Positions 1 to 5,784 of a stretch of 11,062 nt of DNA are shown piece after piece. The notes under the pieces are model-generated. The model worked only from the letters and a program-made list of their open reading frames with translations, had not been told where the DNA came from and did no database searches. Where the stretch lies: positions 1-11,062 of the forward strand of contig CAJQMX010000131.1 in the NCBI GenBank assembly GCA_905479515.1. Direction: 5' to 3'. A program made the position numbers and the translations under genes. The first letter of the stretch is position 1. Each line of letters begins with the position of its first letter. Source of the stretch: an uncultured Parasphingopyxis sp. (GTDB lineage Bacteria > Pseudomonadota > Alphaproteobacteria > Sphingomonadales > Sphingomonadaceae).

Positions 1-507
1 GGCTGCAAATTTGCTGGCTTCGTAGGGATTGGCGAACCGGTCTGGCTTTGACGCATCGGCTTCGCTGATCGGGCCATCCCGCTCTCCGCAGACATAGGCC
101 GTGCTGACCGAAACAAGGGCTGCAGGCCCAGCGGGACGCGCCCGCGCGAAATCGATCACATGGCCGGTGCCGTTGACGTTCACCGCTTCGTATACTTGCG
201 GATCGGCATCGAACTGCACAATCGCCGCGCAATGGATGATACGGTCCACCTGCCCGGCCAACCGGGCATAGGCGTTTTCGTCCAGACCCAGATGCGGATC
301 CCGAACATCTCCCTGCACGAGCAGTATCTCACCAGCCTCGGGCGGAGCGCCCTGCCAGTCACCCGTCGGCATCTGTTCGCCATTACCGCGCATCACAGCC
401 CTGTTCTTGCGGACAAGACCGATCACGCCATGGCCTTTATCAGCCAGCGCAGCCGCTATCTCGCCCCCAAGCAGCCCTGCTGCTCCCGTCACCAGAAAAC
501 AGGTCAA
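1..507 (-). CDS. Extended SDR, thioester/fatty-acyl reductase-like (NAD_binding_4 type), partial
   Basis: The visible 169 codons are the N-terminal part of an NAD(P)-binding Rossmann protein; the gene runs off the left edge. Residues 6-13 read TGAAGLLG, the nucleotide-binding glycine motif. They are followed by a GDVRDPHLGL segment, IIHCAAIVQF, the VNVNGTG segment, STAYVCGER and finally YEASK, the YxxxK catalytic motif. This order and wording fit the male-sterility/thioester-reductase branch of extended SDRs, which reduce acyl thioesters or act as epimerase-like dehydrogenases; the substrate cannot be told. The start is inferred as TTG, because an in-frame TGA lies a short way upstream and no ATG or GTG occurs between it and the Rossmann motif. 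The TTG sits one base after the arsM stop codon, so the two genes are probably translationally coupled. The C-terminal half, which would define the subfamily, is missing. Confidence 0.8.
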   Translation of the reverse strand, partial: MTCFLVTGAAGLLGGEIAAALADKGHGVIGLVRKNRAVMRGNGEQMPTGDWQGAPPEAGEILLVQGDVRDPHLGLDENAYARLAGQVDRIIHCAAIVQFDADPQVYEAVNVNGTGHVIDFARARPAGPAALVSVSTAYVCGERDGPISEADASKPDRFANPYEASKFAA

Positions 508-508
508 A

Positions 509-1552
509 TCAGCAACAGCCCGAAATATCGTCGCTCACCGGCGCGGCGTTGAATGGCATCAGCTCACCGCAGCCCGGGAAAATTCCGTAATGCGTTGAAA
601 AATCTCCAAAAAACTCGAAATGCTCGGCAAAGCGCGTCTCGGCAAGCATCCGCCATGTATTGCCACACACGGCGAACATCCGGCCCTTCTCGATAAAGTG
701 ATGCCCGTCGAGCGTGAAAGCGCGTTCGTGCCCCGGGATCGTGCCCTTGTAGCGTACCGCCTGGCCATAATCCTCACAGCGCGGCTCCAGTGCGTCGAGC
801 CGGAACAGGCGATAGGTGGCGGAGAAAAAACGAATACCGTCAGTCTTGGCCGCCACGGCAGGGTCACCAATCGCAAGCGGACGATCCGTCACAAGGCGGG
901 GATCATGAAAGCCGGCTTGCTTCGCCAGCATATCGAAATCCCCCCAATATAATGCGCCTGACAGACACTCACCATGTAGCACCGGATCGGCCAGCAATTC
1001 ATCGGGAACCCGGCGCTCGGCATAGACATCGGAGAAATAAAACTCGCCGCCGGGTTTCAACAGCGCATGCGCATCGCGAAACACCTTGGCCTTGTCCGCA
1101 ACCAGATTGATCACGCAGTTGGAGACAATGAGATCAAAGCTGGCCGGTTCGAGGCCCAGCGTGTCCAACTGTTCGATATCGCCCTCGACGAATTCGACAT
1201 TGCGATACCCGAACCGCTCGGCATGCCAATCGAGATGATCACGCGCGATCGCGAGCTGTTCTGGCGTCGTATCAACCCCGACGACACTGCCCTCTGCACC
1301 CACCAGCTGCGCCAGCAGATAAGAGTCCTGACCAGAGCCGCTGCCCAGATCGAGGATGCGCATGCCTTTCGCAGCTTCTGGCGCGATCAGGCCGCAGCCA
1401 TAATAGCGCGCCTTCACATCGGGATGAACATGGGCCAGCGCCTCGCGAATTTCGGGCGTAGGGGCCTCCATCGTGCAGCAGGCATCTGTCTTGAGATCAA
1501 CAGAGCCTTGCAAAACCTGGCCATAATAGTCGCGGCTATTTTCGATATTCAC
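509..1552 (-). CDS. arsM: Arsenite S-adenosylmethionine methyltransferase (ArsM/AS3MT family)
   Basis: This 347-residue protein should transfer methyl groups from SAM to trivalent arsenic in the cytoplasm. It begins DYYGQVL, carries RYYGCG at about 49-54, the SAM-binding DLGSGSGQD at about 68-76, VSNCVINLV at about 143-151, FSDVY, GECLSGALYW at about 194-203 and RFFSATYRLF at about 241-250. All of these match animal AS3MT and bacterial ArsM segment by segment. The cysteines known to bind As(III) in the family have counterparts at Cys25/26, Cys53, Cys146 and Cys196. The C-terminus ends in a CC pair, as in many ArsM proteins. Length is close to the family norm of about 350-375. The start is GTG with GGAG six bases upstream. 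It is divergent from the flavoprotein gene and coupled to the downstream SDR gene. No arsR, arsC or arsenic efflux gene is visible in the window. Confidence 0.93.
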   Translation of the reverse strand: MNIENSRDYYGQVLQGSVDLKTDACCTMEAPTPEIREALAHVHPDVKARYYGCGLIAPEAAKGMRILDLGSGSGQDSYLLAQLVGAEGSVVGVDTTPEQLAIARDHLDWHAERFGYRNVEFVEGDIEQLDTLGLEPASFDLIVSNCVINLVADKAKVFRDAHALLKPGGEFYFSDVYAERRVPDELLADPVLHGECLSGALYWGDFDMLAKQAGFHDPRLVTDRPLAIGDPAVAAKTDGIRFFSATYRLFRLDALEPRCEDYGQAVRYKGTIPGHERAFTLDGHHFIEKGRMFAVCGNTWRMLAETRFAEHFEFFGDFSTHYGIFPGCGELMPFNAAPVSDDISGCC

Positions 1553-1607
1553 TTCGGTCTCCGGCGGGATGGATGTTGAGATGAGCTTCGTATTGTTGCA
1601 CCATCCG

Positions 1608-1634
1608 GTTACACAAATGCACCGGCATTGTAAC
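1608..1634. promoter_or_regulatory. Inverted repeat in divergent promoter region, candidate operator
   Basis: The arms GTTACA (1608-1613) and TGTAAC (1629-1634) are perfect inverted repeats. An inner ATGC/GCAT pair flanks an ACCG centre, so the two halves match with a three-base bulge. The site lies 55 bases upstream of the arsM GTG and 88 bases upstream of the flavoprotein GTG, a position suited to a shared regulator. It does not match an ArsR site that I can name, and no regulator gene is in view. I saw no convincing -35/-10 pair. Confidence 0.35.
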
Positions 1635-1722
1635 TTTCATCGGACTCGTCACGAAAATCCTGATCAAGGCATCGCGGCATCGGGCGGCGACAGGCCCAGA
1701 CAATGGCAAGGAATGAACCGAC

Positions 1723-3138
1723 GTGAAACGCACACATGACCTGATCGTAATTGGCGCGGGCTCCGCTGGGCTGACTGCTGCGGGGGGCTGCGCGCAATTC
1801 GGCCTGAAGGTTGCGCTTATCGAGAAAGGTCCGATGGGCGGCGATTGCCTGAATACGTGCTGCGTCCCTTCCAAGGCCTTGATCACAGCCGCGCGGCGCG
1901 CACAGGAAATGCGCGAAAATGCGAAATACGGAATCGCCGATGCCGATCCCGTGATCGATTTTCAGGCCGTGCATGATCATGTGCAGGCAGCCATCGCATC
2001 GATTGCCGTCGATGACTCCCAGGAACGCTTTGAAGAAGAATTCGGCGTGGAGGTCATTCGCGGCGCAGCGAAGATGATCGATGGATCGACTATCGAAGTG
2101 AACGGGCAGACGCTGAAAGCGCCCCGCATCTGCCTCGCCCTCGGCTCCAAGCCCTTCATCCCGCCCGTCAAAGGCATTGAAGATGTGCCCTATCTGACCA
2201 ACGAGACGATCTTCGGCCTCACCGAACGCCCGGATCATCTGGCGATCATGGGCGGCGGCCCCATCGGCATGGAGATGGCGCAGAGCTTTCGCCGGCTGGG
2301 TAGCAAGGTGACGGTGATCGAGCGCAACACCGTTTTCGGCAAGGACGATCCCGAAGCCGTGGCGCTTGTCCGCCAGACACTGCTCGACGAGGGCGTGGTC
2401 ATGCATGAGAAAACCGATGTCATGAAAGTTTCAGCTTCGGATCAGGGCATTGCCATCGAAACCGGAGGCGGCCCGACTATTATGGCCAGCCATTTGCTGG
2501 TCGCCACGGGGCGGACCTGTGATTTCACTGGCTTTGGCCTTGAAAATGCAGGCATCGCATGGAGCGCGCGCGGGATTGAAGTCGATGCCCGCCGCCGCAC
2601 CGCAAACAAGAAGGTTTATGCCATCGGCGATTGCCGCGTCGGCCCGCGTTTCACACATGTTTCAGGCTATGAAGGGTCGCTCATCGTACTTCAGGTCGCA
2701 CTCGGCCTGCCGAGCAAAGCCGATTACAAAGCGCTGCCCTGGGTCACCTATAGCGATCCCGAACTCGGCCATGTCGGCATGACGGAAACGGATGCGCGCG
2801 AGAAATATGGCGACCGGATAGAAATCACGAAACAGGAATTCGCCGAGAATGATCGCGCACGGGCCGAAAATGATACAGAGGGTTTCCTCAAGATCATTCG
2901 CAAGGGCAAGAAGGTGCTGGGCGTGACAATTGTCGGCCCGCATGCCGGGGAACTTCTCCTGCCATGGAGCCTGGCGATTGGCGGCAAGGCCAATGCCTTT
3001 GCCATTGGCGGCGCGATTGTCCCCTACCCGACCCGCTCGGACATCTCCAAGCAAGCCGGTTTTGCGATCTGGGAGCCGACGATTTTCGGCAACACCGCGA
3101 AACGCTGGGCCCGCTTTCGCGCGAAATATCTGCTGTGA
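1723..3138 (+). CDS. FAD-dependent pyridine nucleotide-disulfide oxidoreductase (MerA/Lpd-like)
   Basis: A 471-residue class I flavoprotein reductase. GAGSAG at 11-16 binds FAD, GGDCLNTCC at about 39-47 is the redox-active disulfide region, GGGPIG near 175 is the NAD(P)H-binding motif, and VYAIGD near 297 is the second FAD contact. A dimerisation domain fills the C-terminal third. It resembles mercuric reductase and lipoamide dehydrogenase, but it lacks the MerA C-terminal Cys pair and the N-terminal heavy-metal domain. The usual catalytic His before the PYPT segment is replaced by Val (IVPYPT), as in a MerA-like subgroup often linked to TVP38-type proteins. It is therefore unlikely to be a true lipoamide dehydrogenase or Hg(II) reductase; the electron acceptor is unknown. 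The start is GTG, with AAGGAA (1708-1713) upstream. It is divergent from arsM and followed after 99 bases by the radical SAM gene, probably in one transcript. Confidence 0.88.
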   Translation: MKRTHDLIVIGAGSAGLTAAGGCAQFGLKVALIEKGPMGGDCLNTCCVPSKALITAARRAQEMRENAKYGIADADPVIDFQAVHDHVQAAIASIAVDDSQERFEEEFGVEVIRGAAKMIDGSTIEVNGQTLKAPRICLALGSKPFIPPVKGIEDVPYLTNETIFGLTERPDHLAIMGGGPIGMEMAQSFRRLGSKVTVIERNTVFGKDDPEAVALVRQTLLDEGVVMHEKTDVMKVSASDQGIAIETGGGPTIMASHLLVATGRTCDFTGFGLENAGIAWSARGIEVDARRRTANKKVYAIGDCRVGPRFTHVSGYEGSLIVLQVALGLPSKADYKALPWVTYSDPELGHVGMTETDAREKYGDRIEITKQEFAENDRARAENDTEGFLKIIRKGKKVLGVTIVGPHAGELLLPWSLAIGGKANAFAIGGAIVPYPTRSDISKQAGFAIWEPTIFGNTAKRWARFRAKYLL

Positions 3139-3174
3139 TCATCTGGAAGCCCGTTTTTTTCAAATCGAGAAACA

Positions 3175-3202
3175 CCCTTCGACAAGCTCTGGGCTAACGG
3201 TT
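3175..3202. repeat. Single copy of a sphingomonad-type dispersed repeat arm
   Basis: The sequence CCCTTCGACAAGCTC followed by TGGGCTAACGGTT resembles the short interspersed repeat common in sphingomonad and related genomes (consensus recalled as CTTCGACAAGCTCAGGGCGAACGG). Only one arm is present and I see no inverted partner nearby. It lies in the gap between the flavoprotein and the radical SAM gene, and ends just before an in-frame TAG (3205-3207) that limits how far upstream the radical SAM gene can begin. The identification rests on memory of the repeat, not on a second copy in this window. Confidence 0.5.
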
Positions 3203-3224
3203 CATAGAGCAATCAAACGAATTC

Positions 3225-3230
3225 AAAGGA
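3225..3230 (+). promoter_or_regulatory. Shine-Dalgarno AAAGGA for the radical SAM gene
   Basis: AAAGGA is followed by seven bases and then ATC at 3238-3240. The spacing is ideal, and no ATG, GTG or TTG is available in the frame upstream of the conserved N-terminal region. The site therefore decides the unusual start proposed for the radical SAM gene. Confidence 0.6.
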
Positions 3231-3237
3231 CAGCCCC

Positions 3238-4218
3238 ATCGCCACAAAGCCCCTTCCCGGCCCTTCGCCATTTGAAATCGCCGACGCCGTTCCTCTGGAT
3301 ACCACAAAGTTCCAGGATCCGGCGGTAACGGCGCAAGGTGAAGCACGGGCGCATGTTGCACTCGCCCAACTCGAAACGCTCTGGTTCAACACCGGAACGC
3401 TGTGCAACCTTGCCTGCAAGAGCTGCTATATCGAAAGCTCGCCGACCAATGATGCGCTCGTCTATCTGACCGCCGCAGAGGTCGATGCGTATCTCGACGA
3501 GATTGCGCAAGACGGGCTGGGCACGCGTGAGATCGGCTTTACCGGCGGCGAACCCTTCATGAACCGCGACATGATCCCGATGCTCGAAAGCTGCCTCGCG
3601 CGGGGTTTCGAGGCGCTCGTGCTGACCAATGCGATGCGCCCGATGCGGCGTTTCGAAGCGGCGCTGCTTGATCTCAACGCGCGATTTGGCGAGCGGATGA
3701 CGTTTCGCGTCAGTCTCGACCATTATACGCAAACCGCCCATGAAGCCGAGCGCGGCGGAGATAGCTGGGACATAGCTATTGCCGGGCTGCAATGGCTATC
3801 CACCAACGGCCTGTCCATTGCCGTTGCCGGGCGCCACCTGGCGCACGAGGATGATGCGATGGCGCGCAAGGGCTATGCAGCGCTATTCGCCGCAACCGGC
3901 ATCGATATCGACGCCAATGATGCGGCCCGCCTCGTGCTCTTTCCGGAGATGGATGCGACGCTCGATGTTGCCGAAATCACCACCGCCTGTTGGGGTATTC
4001 TGGACGTCGACCCGAACGCCATGATGTGTGCCTCGAGCCGGATGGTGGTCAAGCATAAGGGCGCAGACCGGCCAATGGTCACGGCCTGCACATTGCTACC
4101 CTATGGCGATGATTTTCAGATGGGCGAAACATTGGCGGAAGCGAGCCGCGATGTGTCGCTCAACCACCCGCATTGTTCGCGCTTCTGCGTGCTTGGCGGG
4201 GCGAGCTGTTCAGGCTAG
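3238..4218 (+). CDS. Radical SAM protein with C-terminal auxiliary-cluster cysteines; apparent ATC start
   Basis: The cluster motif CNLACKSC (Cys56, Cys60, Cys63, CxxxCxxC) follows LWFNTG and precedes YIESSPTND. FTGGEPF, the GGE motif that holds the SAM methionine, follows about 45 residues later. The C-terminal third has cysteines at 251, 264, 284, 313, 317 and 324, ending HCSRFCVLGGASCSG, which suggests a SPASM/twitch-like auxiliary iron-sulfur cluster. The reaction is unknown. It does not look like ArsS of arsenosugar synthesis, whose motif I recall as CNxxCxHCH. The frame opens at 3208, after TAG, and contains no ATG, GTG or TTG before the conserved PFEIADAVPLD segment. ATC at 3238, seven bases after AAAGGA, is the best start; an ATG lost by mutation or read error is the alternative. 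An internal ATG at 3559 would remove the cluster motif and is rejected. The length is 326 residues. Confidence 0.82.
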   Translation: MATKPLPGPSPFEIADAVPLDTTKFQDPAVTAQGEARAHVALAQLETLWFNTGTLCNLACKSCYIESSPTNDALVYLTAAEVDAYLDEIAQDGLGTREIGFTGGEPFMNRDMIPMLESCLARGFEALVLTNAMRPMRRFEAALLDLNARFGERMTFRVSLDHYTQTAHEAERGGDSWDIAIAGLQWLSTNGLSIAVAGRHLAHEDDAMARKGYAALFAATGIDIDANDAARLVLFPEMDATLDVAEITTACWGILDVDPNAMMCASSRMVVKHKGADRPMVTACTLLPYGDDFQMGETLAEASRDVSLNHPHCSRFCVLGGASCSG

Positions 4219-4223
4219 TTTAG

Positions 4224-4356
4224 GTCAGAATTTCCTTTGCAGGAAATCGCCGCACCAGCCCACTCCCCCTCCCGACCTCCCAATCAGGGTACACTCATGG
4301 GAGGTCGGGAGGGGGAGCGGGCCGGTGCGGCGCTCAACCGATAGGTTGAGTCTGAC
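4224..4356. repeat. Four-way cloverleaf repeat, long form, between convergent genes
   Basis: The element divides into contiguous parts with no unpaired base at the junction. A closing stem is formed by GTCAGA (4224-4229) and TCTGAC (4351-4356). Arm 1 is ATTTCCT-TTGC-AGGAAAT (4230-4247). Arm 2 is a 35-bp stem (4248-4282 with 4298-4332) with two mismatches and a 15-base loop. Arm 3 is CTCAACC-GATA-GGTTGAG (4333-4350). It begins 5 bases after the radical SAM stop codon and ends 2 bases before the mtnP stop codon, so it fills the convergent gap. It probably stops transcription from both sides, although no T-run follows the hairpins. Its outer parts recur at 5785-5828. It may be a non-autonomous mobile or REP-like repeat. 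Confidence 0.85.
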
Positions 4357-4358
4357 AA

Positions 4359-5243
4359 TCAACCTTTTCGCGCAGCAAACACCCGTTTTCCAACCGCATC
4401 CAGTTTCGCCATCAACCCGTGATCCGCAACCGCCAGATCCGTCAGCAGCGAATAATCGAGCACGGTATCAATTGGGTTGGCCGGCCGCTCATCAGGCAGA
4501 GCCTTGGCGAATTCGACAAGCGTCTGCGCCGCTGTCGCGGCATTGGCGCGCATCTGTTCGAGGACATTATGGACCTCGACATTGTCCGTGCCATCGCGCC
4601 AGCAATCATAATCCGTGACCATCGCGATCAGCGCATAGGGAAGCTCCGCCTCCCGCGCCAGTTTGGCCTCGGGCATTGCCGTCATGCCGATCACATCGCA
4701 GCCCCATTGGCGATAGAGCTCGCTTTCGGCGCGGGAGGAGAATTGCGGGCCTTCCATCGCCAGATAGGTCGCACCGCGATGCACATCCGCGCCAGCCGCT
4801 CTCGCCGCTGCCTCTGCCTGATCAGACAGGCCGGGACAGACGGGGTCAGCCATTGAAACATGGGCGACCAGCCCGGCCCCGAAAAAGCTCTTCTCGCGCG
4901 CAAAGGTGCGGTCGATAAACTGGTCAACGACAACGAATTTGCCGGGAGGGAGGTCCTCACGCAGCGAACCACAGGCGGAGATCGAGACAAGATCTGTGCA
5001 GCCAGCACGCTTCAGCGCATCAATATTGGCGCGGAAATTCAGGGCGCTTGGCGGGATGCGATGGCCTTTGCCGTGGCGCGGCAGGAAGACGAAGCGTTTG
5101 CCGGCAATCTCGCCCAGGACAAGCTCATCCGATGCCTCGCCCCAGGGGCTTTCGACCCGGATCGACTGGGCATTTTCCAGCGCATCAATCGAATAAAGCC
5201 CCGAACCGCCGACAACGCCGATTACCCATTCCTTATCGCTCAT
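4359..5243 (-). CDS. mtnP: S-methyl-5'-thioadenosine phosphorylase
   Basis: A 294-residue cytoplasmic phosphorylase that splits 5'-methylthioadenosine with phosphate into adenine and 5-methylthioribose-1-phosphate, for methionine and adenine salvage. Visible family motifs are GGSG at 12-15 (phosphate loop), LPRHGKGH near 54-61, the IDRTFAREKSFF segment near 110-121, AMEGPQFSSRAE near 162-173, GMTAMPEAKLARE near 186-198 and TDYDCW near 210-215, whose two Asp residues contact adenine. The length is normal. The start ATG has GGAG/AAGG close upstream. The stop lies 2 bases from the cloverleaf repeat. The gene reads toward the radical SAM gene. Most bacteria with this enzyme use it in general metabolism. 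Its place beside two SAM-consuming enzymes also allows a role in removing 5'-deoxyadenosine or processing an adenosylated product; that is inference. Confidence 0.93.
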   Translation of the reverse strand: MSDKEWVIGVVGGSGLYSIDALENAQSIRVESPWGEASDELVLGEIAGKRFVFLPRHGKGHRIPPSALNFRANIDALKRAGCTDLVSISACGSLREDLPPGKFVVVDQFIDRTFAREKSFFGAGLVAHVSMADPVCPGLSDQAEAAARAAGADVHRGATYLAMEGPQFSSRAESELYRQWGCDVIGMTAMPEAKLAREAELPYALIAMVTDYDCWRDGTDNVEVHNVLEQMRANAATAAQTLVEFAKALPDERPANPIDTVLDYSLLTDLAVADHGLMAKLDAVGKRVFAARKG

Positions 5244-5337
5244 CCAGCCTTACTCCGTTCAGCGGCAATGCAGATATGCGGGTCTAGTGCAGCGAAGGGA
5301 ATCACGCTAGGTGCGATTGCAAGTGGTTCAAATCATT

Positions 5338-5344
5338 GGAGAGG
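5338..5344 (+). promoter_or_regulatory. Shine-Dalgarno GGAGAGG for the DUF2147 gene
   Basis: GGAG (5338-5341) stands six bases before ATG at 5348 and supports that start. The in-frame TTG at 5336 would overlap this site and is therefore rejected as the start. Confidence 0.7.
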
Positions 5345-5347
5345 TTG

Positions 5348-5782
5348 ATGCATTTCATTCGGCGGCTGGCGACAGCATGCATTGCGATACTGGCGATCCA
5401 GTCGGTCCCGGCCTCTGCCCAATCGAGCATCACCGGCAACTGGCTGTCCGAAGGCGGCAAGGCGATTGTCGCGATTTCGCGCTGTGGCAGCAATATTTGC
5501 GGACGGATTACGCGCGTCCTTGTGCGCACTCCCGATGCGGACCAGCGCGACGTCAATAATCCGGACGCCAGCCTGCGCAGCCGCCCAATCGAGGGTCTGC
5601 GCATATTGTCAGGCTTCCGGCTCGATGGCGACCAGTATCGCCACGGCCAGATCTACGACCCCGAAAGCGGACGCAGCTACAATGCGCGGCTAAGGCTGAA
5701 CAGCAACGGCTCCCTGCGCGTCACGGGCTGCCTGTCGATAGGCTGGCCCTGTCAGTCACAGACATGGACCCGGCGGCGCTGA
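5348..5782 (+). CDS. Secreted DUF2147 domain protein
   Basis: A 144-residue protein with a clear signal peptide: positively charged MHFIRR, a hydrophobic core ATACIAILAIQSV, and cleavage likely after PASA. The mature part has the DUF2147 pattern: ITGNWLSEGGKAIVAI, two cysteines in CGSNICGRI, a D..NPD..LRSRP segment, a GQIYDPESG motif, and a C-terminal GCLSIGWPCQSQTWTR. The family is small, periplasmic and of uncertain function; a lipocalin-like beta fold is plausible. The gene stands alone, divergent from mtnP across 104 bases and convergent with the hydrolase gene. Its stop codon is 2 to 3 bases from the short copy of the structured repeat. I saw no clear promoter box in the divergent gap. 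Confidence 0.88.
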   Translation: MHFIRRLATACIAILAIQSVPASAQSSITGNWLSEGGKAIVAISRCGSNICGRITRVLVRTPDADQRDVNNPDASLRSRPIEGLRILSGFRLDGDQYRHGQIYDPESGRSYNARLRLNSNGSLRVTGCLSIGWPCQSQTWTRRR

Positions 5783-5784
5783 TT

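Noticed and set aside
1067..1579. Plus-strand open frame of 170 codons opposite arsM
   Set aside because: Shadow of arsM, whose minus-strand frame matches AS3MT throughout.
1609..2406. Long minus-strand open frame of 265 codons opposite the flavoprotein gene
   Set aside because: It is the shadow of a GC-rich gene whose plus-strand frame carries all the flavoprotein motifs; the antisense product has no recognisable domain.
3154..3160. Run of seven T after the flavoprotein gene as an intrinsic terminator
   Set aside because: I see no GC-rich hairpin directly before it.
3294..3296. CTG as start of the radical SAM gene
   Set aside because: No Shine-Dalgarno at a suitable distance, and it would remove an N-terminal segment that I believe is conserved.
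3223..3792. Minus-strand open frame of 189 codons opposite the radical SAM gene
   Set aside because: The opposite strand has the cluster motif and the GGE motif in one frame; this product resembles nothing known.
4224..4356. tRNA or tmRNA-like gene, because of the cloverleaf shape
   Set aside because: Arm lengths are wrong, there is no T-arm consensus, anticodon loop or CCA end, and the central arm is 35 bp long.
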